Shown here one piece after another: positions 40,871-50,838 of a DNA stretch of 64,000 bases. Position 1 is the stretch's first letter, and each line of letters begins with the position of its first letter. Source of the DNA: Altererythrobacter xiamenensis (lineage in GTDB: Bacteria; Pseudomonadota; Alphaproteobacteria; Sphingomonadales; Sphingomonadaceae); the NCBI RefSeq assembly GCF_900177715.1, contig NZ_FXWG01000001.1, positions 931,501 to 995,500 of the forward strand, written 5' to 3'. Both the position numbers and the translations under genes were made by a program. Under the pieces are notes generated by a model. It saw only the letters and a program-made list of their open reading frames with translations. It had not been told where the DNA came from and ran no database searches.

Positions 40871-43144
40871 TCATATGCCGCCGGAAAGTAGAGGCAGACG
40901 GCGCAATCGCAAGCCTGTCGCCGAATAGAGCGCATTGGCGATAGCGGGAGCTGCCACCACCGCGCCCAGTTCGCCCGGATCGGCGGGCGGCGCGGAAGAA
41001 TTGACGAAGTCGACCTCGATTGCCGGGCAGTCCTCCAGCGCGGGCAGGTTGAGATTGCCGAGACGCTGGACCGTCGGGAGGCCCGAGCGGTAGCGCGTGC
41101 TCGCCCCCATCGCGCTCGCGAGGCCGAACACAAGCCCGCCCTCGATCTGCTGGCGCGCGATATCGAGATTGACGATCCGCCCGATGTCGACGACCGCGGT
41201 GAGATTGGTGACGCGCACGCCGCCCTCGCCCGCCCGCGCCCTGGCGACGCAGGCGATGCGCCCGGCATCCTCGCCCTCGCCGATACGGTGGCAGGCGATC
41301 CCCTGACCGCTCTGCTCGATCCCGCCGTCCCAGCCGGCCAGCCGCGCCGCTCGCTGGAGACAAACGGCCATGCGCGGATCGCCGCCGAGCATCGATATTC
41401 GGAAGGTCAGCGGCTCGCGATTGTTGCGCCGGGCGACCTCGTCGATGAAGCTCTCCATCGCGAAGGCGGTGTAGGTATGCGCATTGCCGCGCATGCGCCC
41501 GCACGGCAGGCCGATCTCGACCGGCACATGCTCGACGCTTGCATCGAGAATGCCGTAGAGCGGCATCGCCCCTTCGCAGGCCATCGCATCCGGCTCCCCG
41601 CTGGTGTCCCGCACCGCGGCCCAGCTGACCTTGTTGTCGAACAGGCGTTGGCCGAACTCGCGATTGGCGGGCGGCGTGGCGATGCGCGTCTTGAGCCCGG
41701 TGATCTGCCCCTGTGCCTCGGCCCTGATTCCTGCCGTCACGAGAATCGCGGCGGGCTGGCGCGGACGGGTGCGCAACATTTCCTGCCAACGCGACCAGGT
41801 CAGCTGCACTGGCTTGCCCAGCTCGCGGGCGATCATTGCAACCTCGATGATGTGGTCATGTTCGAGCCGGCGGTCGAAACTGCCGCCAGCGGGCATGGGA
41901 TAGAGCACGACATCTTCGACCCCGATATCGAGCGCGCTCGCTGCCGCCTGCCGCGCGCTCTCGGGTGCCTGCGCCGCGGCCCAGATCTCCAGCCGCGATC
42001 CGTCGAACCGCGCGGTCGCGCTGGCGGTTTCGAGCGTCGCATGAACGCCCGGTTCGAAGTCGTAGCGCAAGGCGAGGTCGGCGTTGCCGCCGCTCGAATA
42101 GCCGCTCCCGCGTTCTGCGATCAGATGCGCCTCACCCTCGCGCAGGGCGGTATCGAGCCGTTCCTCATAGTCGTCGCTATCGACGAGATAATCGACCTTG
42201 AAGCGCGGTTTCATCGCATCGAGCGCCTTTTCGGCCGACCACCAGTCGCTCGCCGCAACCGCCAGCCAGCGCTTGCCGCGGACAACGCCTTCAAGCCCGC
42301 GAATGCCGCGCGCGTTGAGGTGATTGAATTCGGTCAGCTCCGCCTTGTCGACCGGACCATGCCGGATCGCGGCGTGGACCATGCCCGGAAGGCGCACGTC
42401 ACCGGCAAACTGAAACCGTCCGTCGACCTTGGACGGCAGGTCGAGCCGGGGAAAGGCGCTGTTGCCCTCCGCCTCGCCCGGCAGCGATTGTTCTGCAGGA
42501 GCCTCGGGGCGCAGGGGCGGCGGATCGGGCGGCTCGTAGTCGGCGGCCTGCGCTGCAAGCTCGGCAAAGCTCAGGCGCTTGTCGCCGTGGATGATGAAGC
42601 CGCGCTCCGCCTCGCATTCCTCCCAGCCGACATCCCATTGCGCCGCTGCTGCCTGCGCCAGCATGGCACGTGCGGAGGCCCCCGCGTGACGGCAACCGTC
42701 TTCATAGGCGGCAAGCGAGGTGCCGTCCGCCGTGGCGGAAAAACGTGCGCGGTGCGCGAAGCGCTTTGCCAGCAAATCATCGGGCTCGTCGGCCAGACCT
42801 GCGCCAAAGGGCATCCAGAGAGGAGCCCAGCGCGCCGCCAGCGGGACATTGGCATAAGTGCCACTGACGGGAGCGGGTTCGACCGCGACCTGCCGCCAGT
42901 CCGCGCCCAGTTCGCCCGCCACGATCTGCGGGAGGAGCGTGGTTATCCCTTGCCCCATCTCAAGCTGCGGCACGGCAACGGTGACCACGCCGTCGCTCCC
43001 GATCTTGAGCCAGGCATCGAAGGCATATTCATCGCGACCCGGCTCGAGCGGGTTGGGGTAGCTGCGCGGGAAAAGCGTCCATGCGATAACTGCGCCGCCT
43101 CCCAATGCAGCGCCGGTCAGCAGGCCGCGGCGGGTGATCGCCAT
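40871..43144 (-). CDS. Molybdopterin-binding subunit of xanthine dehydrogenase family, Tat-exported
   Basis: A 757-residue large subunit of the isoquinoline 1-oxidoreductase beta (IorB)-like group. It begins with a twin-arginine signal (ITRRGLLTGAALGGGAVIAW). Characteristic stretches are VAVPQLEMGQGITTLLPQIVAGELGADW near the start, AAQAPESARQAAASALDI in the middle and FGLASAMGASTRYRSGLPTVQRLGNLNLPAL near the end. Such enzymes hydroxylate N-heterocycles or aldehydes in the periplasm. The [2Fe-2S] small subunit is not next to it, so it is an orphan here. It follows mrp by 2 bases. Confidence 0.88.
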   Translation of the reverse strand: MAITRRGLLTGAALGGGAVIAWTLFPRSYPNPLEPGRDEYAFDAWLKIGSDGVVTVAVPQLEMGQGITTLLPQIVAGELGADWRQVAVEPAPVSGTYANVPLAARWAPLWMPFGAGLADEPDDLLAKRFAHRARFSATADGTSLAAYEDGCRHAGASARAMLAQAAAAQWDVGWEECEAERGFIIHGDKRLSFAELAAQAADYEPPDPPPLRPEAPAEQSLPGEAEGNSAFPRLDLPSKVDGRFQFAGDVRLPGMVHAAIRHGPVDKAELTEFNHLNARGIRGLEGVVRGKRWLAVAASDWWSAEKALDAMKPRFKVDYLVDSDDYEERLDTALREGEAHLIAERGSGYSSGGNADLALRYDFEPGVHATLETASATARFDGSRLEIWAAAQAPESARQAAASALDIGVEDVVLYPMPAGGSFDRRLEHDHIIEVAMIARELGKPVQLTWSRWQEMLRTRPRQPAAILVTAGIRAEAQGQITGLKTRIATPPANREFGQRLFDNKVSWAAVRDTSGEPDAMACEGAMPLYGILDASVEHVPVEIGLPCGRMRGNAHTYTAFAMESFIDEVARRNNREPLTFRISMLGGDPRMAVCLQRAARLAGWDGGIEQSGQGIACHRIGEGEDAGRIACVARARAGEGGVRVTNLTAVVDIGRIVNLDIARQQIEGGLVFGLASAMGASTRYRSGLPTVQRLGNLNLPALEDCPAIEVDFVNSSAPPADPGELGAVVAAPAIANALYSATGLRLRRLPLLSGGI

Positions 43145-43146
43145 CG

Positions 43147-44112
43147 TCAGGCAGGCTCCTGCGCCAGCCAATCGGCAATTTTCGCGGCAATTGCGCGGAA
43201 GGCATCGCCCTGCTCGCTATCGGAGGCGGCCACCGGTTCGCCGCTGTCACCGGCCTTGCGAATGTCGAGCGTGAGCGGAATGCGCCCCAGGAACGGCAGA
43301 TCGATACTGTCGGCGACTTTCTCGAAACCGCCGCTGCCGAACGGATCGCTGGTCTCGCCGCAATGGGGGCACTGATAACCTGCCATGTTCTCGACGAGGC
43401 CGATGATCGGCACCTTGCCCTGCTCGAACAGCTGTCCGGCGCGCGCAGCGTCGATCAGCGCGAGATCCTGCGGGGTCGACACCAGCACCGCGCCATCGGG
43501 CTTGTGCTTCTGCAGCATCGAAAGCTGCACATCGCCAGTGCCCGGCGGCAGGTCGATCAGCAGAAGCTCGGTATCGCCCCAATCGGCATCGACCAGTTGC
43601 GACAGCGCATTACCCGCCATCGGACCGCGCCAGGCGAGCGCCTGCGCCGGTTTGACGAGGTGCCCCATCGACAGCACCGGCACGCCGTATTTGCTCTCGA
43701 TCGGGATCAGCTTGTCATTCTCGGCGCGCGGTTTCTGCCCTTCGGTCGCCAGCAGCTTGGGCTGCGAGGGGCCATAAACATCGGCATCGACCACGCCGAC
43801 CTTCATCCCCATGCGCTGCAATGCGACCGCGAGATTGGTGGTAAGCGTCGATTTTCCGACCCCGCCCTTGCCCGACCCGACCGCAATGATCCGGCGATGC
43901 ACCTTGTCGGCCATCATCGCCACGCGGACCTCGCTCACGCCCTCTTCTTCACCGAGGATATCGGTGATGGCGCGCTCCACATCGCTGCGCTCGCCAGCGC
44001 CGAGGCCGCTCGCATCGACGACGACAACCGCGCGGTCGTTCACCATGCGGGCAGACTTGACTCGCGCCGAGAGGGATTCAGGAAGACGGTCGATCAAGGA
44101 TAGTTCACTCAT
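43147..44112 (-). CDS. mrp: Mrp/NBP35 family Fe-S cluster carrier ATPase
   Basis: A 321-residue P-loop protein. An N-terminal MIP18-like domain spans about 1-85. The Walker A-type loop reads VGSGKGGVGKSTLTTNLAVALQ (deviant P-loop), then GVVDADVYGPSQPKLL, and LLIDLPPGTGDVQLS. The Fe-S-binding cysteines are in GYQCPHCGET. It ferries 4Fe-4S clusters to target enzymes. The ATG at 44112 is chosen; an in-frame start exists 7 codons upstream. It is divergent from hflK. Confidence 0.95.
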   Translation of the reverse strand: MSELSLIDRLPESLSARVKSARMVNDRAVVVVDASGLGAGERSDVERAITDILGEEEGVSEVRVAMMADKVHRRIIAVGSGKGGVGKSTLTTNLAVALQRMGMKVGVVDADVYGPSQPKLLATEGQKPRAENDKLIPIESKYGVPVLSMGHLVKPAQALAWRGPMAGNALSQLVDADWGDTELLLIDLPPGTGDVQLSMLQKHKPDGAVLVSTPQDLALIDAARAGQLFEQGKVPIIGLVENMAGYQCPHCGETSDPFGSGGFEKVADSIDLPFLGRIPLTLDIRKAGDSGEPVAASDSEQGDAFRAIAAKIADWLAQEPA

Positions 44113-44185
44113 TGCTGCGGGCACTAGCATCAAATTCGCGCGCGCAACCCCTGTTTTTCCCCAGAACGCTACCTATAAGAGAGTT

Positions 44186-45337
44186 ATGCAGATCTTGGAT
44201 GGGTTCAGAAAATCACTCGGGCTGGCGATGGCCGGCAAGAAAAGCCCCTGGGGCAATGGCGGCGGATCGGGCTCCGGCTCGGGCGGCAGCAGCGATGCCC
44301 CCTCCGGCGAAAGCGGCGGCTCCGACGGCGGCGGCCCGCGTAATCCGTGGCTCCCCGGTGGAGGTGGCAGCGACGGCAAGCGCAAGTCCGCGAGCATCGA
44401 GGATATCTTCAAGAACCGCGGCCCCGAAGGTCCGCGCCGCAAGGGCGGTGGCCCCGGCGGCCCGAACTTCCGCCTGCCGGAGCGGCCCGGCGGCAAGAGC
44501 TGGGGCCCGCTGCTGATCGGCGCGGCCGTGGCGCTATGGGTTCTCGTGTCGAGCGCGCACCAGATCGCGCCGCGCGAAGAGGCCGTCGTCACATGGTTCG
44601 GCGGCAAATATTCGACGACGCTCGATTCGGGCCTCAAGTTCACTCTCCCCTGGCCGATCCAGGTGGTGGAGAAGGAAAACGTCAGCGGTATCCGCTCGGT
44701 CACTATCCCTGAAAAACTGATCCTGACGGGCGACCAGAACCTCGTCGACCTGAGCTATCTCATCCGCTGGAACATCAAGGATCTGAAGCAGTACCAGTTC
44801 CAGCTCGCCGATCCGTCCGAAACGGTGCAGGAAGCGGCAGAGACCGCCATGCGCGCCTCGGTCGCCGAAAAGACGCTCGACACGGTGCTGTCGGGTGAAG
44901 GCCGTGCGGACATCGAACAGAACGTGCGCCAGCGCATGCAGGATATTCTCGACGGATACCGTTCGGGCATTGCGGTGCAGGGTATCGAGATCAACAAGAC
45001 CGACCCGCCGCAGCAGGTCATCGAAGCCTTCAATGACGTGCTCGCCGCCCAGCAGGATGCCGAGCGCGACATCAACCAGGCGCGCCGTTATGCGCAGCAG
45101 CTGCTCGCCCGGGCAGAAGGTGACGCGGCAGCCTTCAACCAGATCTACGGCGAATATCGCCTCGCGCCCGAAGTGACGCGGCGTCGCCTTTATTACGAGA
45201 CAATGGAAAGCGTGCTTTCGAAAACCGACAAGACCATCATCGGAGCCGAAGGGGTAACCCCTTACCTGCCCTTGCCGGAGGTCCAGCGCCGTGCGCGCGA
45301 AGCCCAGCAGAGGGCGCAGCAGGCGGGAGAGCAGTAA
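44186..45337 (+). CDS. hflK: FtsH protease activity modulator HflK
   Basis: A 383-residue protein. The N-terminal 100 residues are Gly/Ser/Pro-rich. One membrane helix follows (about 108-126, WGPLLIGAAVALWVLVSSA), then a band-7/SPFH domain (IAPREEAVVTWFGGKYSTTLDSGLKFTLPWP) and a C-terminal helical tail. HflK with HflC forms a large membrane ring around FtsH. The ATG at 44186 has no in-frame rival with a better site. hflC follows 3 bases later. Confidence 0.96.
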   Translation: MQILDGFRKSLGLAMAGKKSPWGNGGGSGSGSGGSSDAPSGESGGSDGGGPRNPWLPGGGGSDGKRKSASIEDIFKNRGPEGPRRKGGGPGGPNFRLPERPGGKSWGPLLIGAAVALWVLVSSAHQIAPREEAVVTWFGGKYSTTLDSGLKFTLPWPIQVVEKENVSGIRSVTIPEKLILTGDQNLVDLSYLIRWNIKDLKQYQFQLADPSETVQEAAETAMRASVAEKTLDTVLSGEGRADIEQNVRQRMQDILDGYRSGIAVQGIEINKTDPPQQVIEAFNDVLAAQQDAERDINQARRYAQQLLARAEGDAAAFNQIYGEYRLAPEVTRRRLYYETMESVLSKTDKTIIGAEGVTPYLPLPEVQRRAREAQQRAQQAGEQ

Positions 45338-45340
45338 GCC

Positions 45341-46183
45341 ATGGATACCATCTGGCAGAACTACAAACCCGTCCTCGTCGCTCTGATCGGCCTCGTCATT
45401 GCCGCGATCATGAGCCTCGTCATCGTGCCCGAGACGCACCAGGCGGTGGTGATCCGTGCAGGTAACCCCGACCGCGTGGTGAACATCTTCCGGCCCGACG
45501 TGCCTTACGGCCAGACCAATGCGGGAATCGTTGCGCGCATTCCGTTCTACGAGCGGGTGCAGATGATCGATCGCCGCGTGCTCGACCTCGACATGGACAA
45601 CCAGCAGGTCCTCACCAGCGACCAGCAGCGCCTGCGCGTGAACGCCTATGCCCGCTTCCGCATCATCGACCCGACGCTGACGGTCGAGAGTGCGGGCGAT
45701 GAGGACAATGTTCGCATGCAGCTCGAACCGATCCTGACCTCGGTCCTCAGGCAGGAGCTGGGTCGCCGAACCTTCGCTTCGCTGCTGACCGCCGAGCGGG
45801 GCAATGCAATGAGCAACATCACTGCCCAGCTCGACCGGCAGGCGCGGCAGTATGGCGCGCAGATTCTCGACGTCCGGATCAAGGCTGCAGACCTTCCCGA
45901 AGGCACGCCGCTGCAGGCGGCGTTTACCCGCATGCAGTCCGACCGTCAGGAAGAGGCGGAGACCATCCGCGCACAGGGCCGCAAGAACGCGCAGATCATC
46001 CGCGCCGAAGCGGAAGCCGATGCGGCGAATACCTATGCCGATGCCTATGGCAAGGATCCCGAGTTCTATGACTTCTACCGCGCGATGGAGAGTTATCGCC
46101 GGACCTTCGAACAGGGTGAAGGCGACAGCTCGATGATCCTCGATCAGGACAGCGAATATTTCCGCCAGTTCCGCGGCCAGTGA
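45341..46183 (+). CDS. hflC: FtsH protease modulator HflC
   Basis: A 280-residue SPFH protein with one N-terminal helix (VLVALIGLVIAAIMSLVIVP) and the band-7 motif ETHQAVVIRAGNPDRVVNIF. LTSDQQRLRVNAYARFRIIDP and a helical C-terminus follow, including the Ala-rich EAEADAANTYADAYG typical of HflC. It forms the partner of HflK, 3 bases upstream. A DegP-type protease lies downstream, so proteolytic quality control genes cluster here. Confidence 0.96.
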   Translation: MDTIWQNYKPVLVALIGLVIAAIMSLVIVPETHQAVVIRAGNPDRVVNIFRPDVPYGQTNAGIVARIPFYERVQMIDRRVLDLDMDNQQVLTSDQQRLRVNAYARFRIIDPTLTVESAGDEDNVRMQLEPILTSVLRQELGRRTFASLLTAERGNAMSNITAQLDRQARQYGAQILDVRIKAADLPEGTPLQAAFTRMQSDRQEEAETIRAQGRKNAQIIRAEAEADAANTYADAYGKDPEFYDFYRAMESYRRTFEQGEGDSSMILDQDSEYFRQFRGQ

Positions 46184-46351
46184 CAGGCCGGTCGGAGCGG
46201 ACGGCATCTGTCCGACGAACGGTTGATACTGCCCCACAGGTGCAGTGACCGTTCAACGGGCGTTCACCGCTTTCTGTGGCAGAATGCGGGCCGAAGAACG
46301 GAAACAAATGGGCGCCTCGAGCGCTCGTGACATGAAAAGGAACGAGAGGAC

Positions 46352-47875
46352 GTGAAGCCAGTGCGCTACGTTTATGGACTTTCAACCGCGCTGCTCCTTG
46401 GCGGCGCAACGGCCACCCTCGTCACCGGCTTTCCCGCCGGAGCGCAGGTGGCGCAGAATGACGAACGCCAGATGAGCCAGGTCGTGCCGCGAGCCGGCGC
46501 GCCTGCCAGTTTTGCCGACCTGACCGAACAATTGCAGCCGGCCGTGGTCAACATCTCCACCCGCCAGCGGGTACAGGTGCAGACCAATCCCTTTGCCGGA
46601 ACGCCATTTGCCGAGCTGTTCGGCAATCGCGGACAGAACGGCCAGCCGCAGACGCGCGAGGCGCAGTCGCTCGGCTCGGGCTTCATCATTTCGTCGGACG
46701 GCTATGTCGTTACCAACAACCACGTCGTATCGCCGAACAATCGCGCGACGCTGGAAGAGATCACCGTCACCATGCCTGACGGGACGGAGTACGAAGCCGA
46801 GCTCGTCGGTACCGACGCGGCATCCGACCTCGCCGTCCTGAAAATCCAGGCCAACCGCACTTTCCCCTTCGTGGAGTTCGGACGGTCGGGCGATGTGCGC
46901 GCGGGCGACTGGGTGATCGCGATCGGCAATCCCTTCGGCCTTGGCGGAACGGTTACCAGCGGGATCGTTTCCGCCGTGCTGCGTAACGCAGGCGGCGGTG
47001 CCTATGACCGCTACATCCAGACCGATGCCAGCATCAACCGCGGCAATTCGGGCGGCCCGCTGTTCGACATGCAGGGCAATGTGATCGGCATCAACAACGC
47101 GATCATCTCGCCCACCGGCGGCAGCGTCGGGATCGGCTTTGCCATCCCTGCAGACGTCGCCGCGCCGATTGTCGAGCAGCTGCGCGCGGGCGAGGAAATC
47201 GAACGCGGCTTCCTGGGCGTGAGCATCCAGCCGATCAATGACGATCTCGCGGATTCGCTCGGCCTGCCGCGTAACCGCGGCGAGTTCGTCCAGACCGTGC
47301 AGCCCGATGGCGCGGCCGACCGCGCAGGGATCCGTCCGGGCGATGTCGTGATCAGCATCGATGGCCAGGCGGTGACCGAAGAGCAGACCCTGTCCTTCCT
47401 CGTCGCCAACATCACCCCCGGCACGCGCATTCCGATCGAGCTGGTCCGCGACGGCGAACGCCGCACGGTGCAGGCCACCGTCGGCAAGCGTCCGAGCGAG
47501 GAAGAGCTGCGTCAGCAGCAGATGTTCGACCCTGATGCCGAGCCCGAAACCGGGCCCGAGACCTCGGACGGTCTGATCGAGGAAAAGCTCGGCCTGCAGG
47601 TCATGACCATGACCCCGCAGATCGCGCGCCAGCTGGGCGCGGATGAGGACCTGACCGGTCTCGTCATCGGCGCGGTCGATCCGAATGCCGATGCCGCCCG
47701 CAAGGGCCTGCGCCGCGGCGATATCATCCTCACCGCTAATTATCGCGCGGTGGCGCAAATCGCCGACCTCGAGGCGATTATCGCCGAAGCAGAAGCTGGC
47801 GGCCGGGATGCTGTGCTGCTGCGCATCCAGCGGCGCGGAGGCCAGACGGCCTACTTCCCGATCCGTCTGCGCTAG
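46352..47875 (+). CDS. degP: Do/DegP-family periplasmic serine protease
   Basis: A 507-residue protein starting with GTG, with an N-terminal signal (LLLGGATATLVTGFPAGAQ). The catalytic triad is visible: His124 (VVTNNHVV), Asp159 (TDAASDLAVL) and Ser233 (INRGNSGGPLFD). Two PDZ domains follow (about 285-380 and 405-507). It degrades or refolds damaged envelope proteins. It could be the DegP, DegQ or MucD paralogue. A strong terminator follows. Confidence 0.93.
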   Translation: MKPVRYVYGLSTALLLGGATATLVTGFPAGAQVAQNDERQMSQVVPRAGAPASFADLTEQLQPAVVNISTRQRVQVQTNPFAGTPFAELFGNRGQNGQPQTREAQSLGSGFIISSDGYVVTNNHVVSPNNRATLEEITVTMPDGTEYEAELVGTDAASDLAVLKIQANRTFPFVEFGRSGDVRAGDWVIAIGNPFGLGGTVTSGIVSAVLRNAGGGAYDRYIQTDASINRGNSGGPLFDMQGNVIGINNAIISPTGGSVGIGFAIPADVAAPIVEQLRAGEEIERGFLGVSIQPINDDLADSLGLPRNRGEFVQTVQPDGAADRAGIRPGDVVISIDGQAVTEEQTLSFLVANITPGTRIPIELVRDGERRTVQATVGKRPSEEELRQQQMFDPDAEPETGPETSDGLIEEKLGLQVMTMTPQIARQLGADEDLTGLVIGAVDPNADAARKGLRRGDIILTANYRAVAQIADLEAIIAEAEAGGRDAVLLRIQRRGGQTAYFPIRLR

Positions 47876-47897
47876 GCGAGGCCAACTGCCGAAAAGA

Positions 47898-47932
47898 AAA
47901 GGCGCTGCGGAGAGATCCGCGGCGCCTTTTTC
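47898..47932 (+). terminator. Terminator of the DegP-type gene
   Basis: Arms at 47898-47910 and 47917-47930 pair over a long stem ending in AAAA with TTTT, with one T-G pair and a 6-nt loop. A run of five T's follows. Confidence 0.8.
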
Positions 47933-47962
47933 GTTTGCCACTCCGGTCCGGGAGGACGGCGT

Positions 47963-50230
47963 TTAATTGGGCGGTGGTGGTTGTTCGCGGTTCCGCTCGT
48001 TCGGCCTGTCCGAGGGACGGATCGTGCGCGGCATCGGAGGCCTCTGCGGATCGGGCGGAAGCTGCTGCCCCGTGGCCCGCTCCAGAAAATCGTCGCTGGC
48101 CGCCTGAGAGTCCTCGCCGCCGCCATCGGAGCGAGGTTGCCGATCGTCCCCCGGCACCTGCTCGCCTTCGACCGGGAACGGCAGACCGTTTTCATCGACT
48201 TGCTGGCCCCGGCCCGGCTCGATCAGATTGCCCTGCTCGTCGATGAAATAATAGTCGTCCGGATCGCCGAAGAAGTATTCGTCATCAGGTTCGAGTTGCC
48301 ATTCGGGCAGCTTGAGATCGGTGTCGAATTCCTCGACCGGGCGATCCTTGACGGCGTAGCGCATGAAGGCCGCGAAAGCCTGCGCCGGCGCGCGGCCACC
48401 CTGCAGGCCCGCAACGCGCTGATTGTCGTCGCGTCCCATCCACACCCCGGTCGTGATGCCTGAGGAAAAGCCGACGAAATAGCCATCCTTGTTGGAACTG
48501 GTCGTGCCGGTCTTGCCCGCTACCGGGCGGCCGATCTGCGCCGCCTTGCCGGTGCCGGTGTTGACCGCCGTCTGCAACAGGTCGGTGATGCCAGCTGCGA
48601 CATAGTCCGGCACCAGTTTCGAGGCGCGCGTCGCCTCGTGCTCATAAAGCACTTCCCCGCCTGCGGTTGTGACCTTGGTCACGCCATAAGGCTCCACCGA
48701 GGTGCCGCGCGCCGACACCGCGGCAAAGGCCCGGGTCATGTCGATCAGGCGCACTTCGGAAGAGCCGAGCACCATCGAAGGGTAGGTCGAAATCGGCGTG
48801 GTAATGCCGAAACGCCGCGCCATCGAAGCGACAGTGCCGAAGCCGACTTCGTTGCCGAGCTGGGCTGCGACCGTGTTGATCGAATAGGCGAAGGAGGTGC
48901 GCAGATCGATCTCGCCGACATTGCGGCCCGAGGAGTTGCGCGGGCTCCACCCGTTGATCGTCACCGGCGTATCGACCACGCGATCATCCGGCGTGTAGCC
49001 GGCTTCCAATGCGGCGAGAAACACGAACAGTTTCCAGGCCGAGCCCGGCTGGCGCATCGAGTTCGTCGCACGGTTGTAATTCGTCTCGACGTAATCGGTC
49101 CCGCCGACCATGGCGAGAATCGCGCCGTCGCGATCGAGACTGACCAGCGCGCCCTGCGCCCCGTCCGGCGTGTTCGATTTGATCGAGGCGGTCGCAGCGC
49201 GCTGCATGCCGACGTCGATCGTGGTCCATACCTCGATCGGCTCGAAGGTTTCGGGCAGTAGCAGGTCGAGCTGCGGCAGCACCCAGTCGGTGAAATAGCG
49301 CACCGAGTTCTGCCCGGTGCTCTTCTTGAGCTTCACCGCATCGACATCCACGGAAGCCTGCTGCGGAGTGATGAAGCCCTGCTGTTCCATCAGCATGAGG
49401 ACCACCCGCGCACGATCGACCGCCGCATCGACATCGGCCGTCGGTGAATAGCGCGAGGGCGCCTTCACGAGACCGGCAATGATCGCCGCTTCCGCCGTCG
49501 AGAGCGTCGTCCCCGGATGGCTGAAAAAGTTGCGGCTGGCGCTGTCGATGCCGTAGGCACCGCCGCCGAAATAGACCTTGTTGAGATAGAGCTCGAGGAT
49601 CTGTTCCTTCGAGAATTTCCATTCGAGCGCCATCGCCAGCACGGCCTCCCGCAACTTGCGGTCGATGGTGCGGTTGTTGTTGAGGAAGACGTTGCGCGCC
49701 AACTGCTGAGTGATGGTCGATGTACCGCCTACGCGCTCGCGCCTGCCGGTAAACCCTTCGATGATGGCGCCGGTGGTCCGGATCGGATCGATCCCGTAGT
49801 GCGAGAAGAAGCGACGGTCTTCCACCGCCACCATCGCCTGCTTCATCGAAGTCGGGATTTCGCTGTAGGACAGCCATTCGCCGAAACTCGGCCCGAGTTC
49901 GACGATCTCGCTGCCGTCGCGCGCGCGCACGAGAATGGTCTGCGCATTCTGCGTCGTCTTGAGCTGATAGTAGCTGGGGATGGACCGCGCGGCAAAACCG
50001 ACCGCCACGGCGATCATCAGCGCGACGAGGACTGCGGCGCCGCCGCCCCAGATCGCCAAACGCTTGAACCAGCGACCGACGCGCGAACCCTCGCCGGAGC
50101 CGCCCGAACCGCCGCCTGACTTGCGCCGACGGGATTTGCCCGACGAGCGCGTTTCCTGCGCAAGCTGCTGCGACGCGGCTCGCCTGCCGCCACGCTTCAT
50201 GCGCATCTTTGCTCCGCGTTTGGAATTCAC
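47963..50230 (-). CDS. mrcA: Penicillin-binding protein 1A
   Basis: A 755-residue bifunctional peptidoglycan synthase. A basic N-terminus precedes a membrane helix (about 55-75). The GT51 transglycosylase domain (about 90-265) includes AMVAVEDRRFFSHYG and GGTSTITQQLARNVFLNN. The transpeptidase domain shows the active Ser in RQPGSAWKLFV (S-x-x-K) and the KTGTTSSN motif. The C-terminal tail is Glu/Asp/Pro-rich and ends in RNREQPPPPN, probably disordered. It is convergent with the DegP gene and separated by its terminator. Confidence 0.95.
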   Translation of the reverse strand: MNSKRGAKMRMKRGGRRAASQQLAQETRSSGKSRRRKSGGGSGGSGEGSRVGRWFKRLAIWGGGAAVLVALMIAVAVGFAARSIPSYYQLKTTQNAQTILVRARDGSEIVELGPSFGEWLSYSEIPTSMKQAMVAVEDRRFFSHYGIDPIRTTGAIIEGFTGRRERVGGTSTITQQLARNVFLNNNRTIDRKLREAVLAMALEWKFSKEQILELYLNKVYFGGGAYGIDSASRNFFSHPGTTLSTAEAAIIAGLVKAPSRYSPTADVDAAVDRARVVLMLMEQQGFITPQQASVDVDAVKLKKSTGQNSVRYFTDWVLPQLDLLLPETFEPIEVWTTIDVGMQRAATASIKSNTPDGAQGALVSLDRDGAILAMVGGTDYVETNYNRATNSMRQPGSAWKLFVFLAALEAGYTPDDRVVDTPVTINGWSPRNSSGRNVGEIDLRTSFAYSINTVAAQLGNEVGFGTVASMARRFGITTPISTYPSMVLGSSEVRLIDMTRAFAAVSARGTSVEPYGVTKVTTAGGEVLYEHEATRASKLVPDYVAAGITDLLQTAVNTGTGKAAQIGRPVAGKTGTTSSNKDGYFVGFSSGITTGVWMGRDDNQRVAGLQGGRAPAQAFAAFMRYAVKDRPVEEFDTDLKLPEWQLEPDDEYFFGDPDDYYFIDEQGNLIEPGRGQQVDENGLPFPVEGEQVPGDDRQPRSDGGGEDSQAASDDFLERATGQQLPPDPQRPPMPRTIRPSDRPNERNREQPPPPN

Positions 50231-50315
50231 CGCTCGTCAGTCACTCGCTTGCCACCCTGCATGGGCTCAAACTGCATAGGCGAGTTGTAACGCGTCGTGA
50301 ACGGGGTATTCCCGC

Positions 50316-50741
50316 CTATTCCCCGTCCTTTTCGCCGTCGTTCTTCTCGTCGAAATCGAGGCTGAGCGAGTTGATGCAGTAGCGCATGCCGCCCTCTTCG
50401 GGTGGGCCGTCTGGGAAAACATGCCCGAGATGCCCGCCGCATTCGGCGCACAGCACTTCGGTGCGAACCATGCCGAAAGACATGTCGCGCTTTTCCTCGA
50501 TCTTGTCGTTCTCGGCCGGCTTGGTGAAGGCCGGCCAGCCGCAGCCGCTGTTGTACTTCGCATCGCTTTCGAACAGCACGGTTCCGCAACCGGCACAGGT
50601 GTAGGTGCCTTCCTCGTAATGCTTGTCATACTGGCCGGTGAAGGCGCGCTCGGTCCCCGCCTCGCGCAGCACGTGGTATTGCTCGGGCGTCAGGCGCTCG
50701 CGCCATTCGGCTTCGGTCAGGTTCTTGGGGTTATCGGTCAT
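50316..50741 (-). CDS. msrB: Peptide-methionine (R)-S-oxide reductase MsrB
   Basis: A 141-residue zinc-type MsrB. Two CxxC metal pairs are visible (TCAGCG and LCAECGG). SGCGWPAF and the catalytic [11 protein letters not shown] follow. It reduces the R-form of methionine sulfoxide, complementing MsrA at 34.8 kb. ATG at 50741 is chosen (GAGAAAAC upstream) over a start five codons earlier. The C-terminus is Asp/Glu/Lys-rich. Confidence 0.96.
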   Translation of the reverse strand: MTDNPKNLTEAEWRERLTPEQYHVLREAGTERAFTGQYDKHYEEGTYTCAGCGTVLFESDAKYNSGCGWPAFTKPAENDKIEEKRDMSFGMVRTEVLCAECGGHLGHVFPDGPPEEGGMRYCINSLSLDFDEKNDGEKDGE

Positions 50742-50838
50742 CTGTTTTCTCCTCAAGCGCCGGCGGGGCCATCCGGCCCCTTGGCTATCCTCGCGCCTTG
50801 CGACCTGTTGCCCTGTCGCTTCGCTACATCAGTGCGAA

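Noticed and set aside
41288..43375. 695-residue plus-strand open frame over the molybdenum subunit
   Set aside because: It is the complement of a recognised family gene, with no motif, and extends into mrp.
44534..46237. 567-residue minus-strand frame over hflK-hflC
   Set aside because: Shadow of two well-conserved SPFH genes.
46382..47941. 519-residue minus-strand frame over the DegP gene
   Set aside because: Shadow; it also crosses the downstream terminator hairpin.
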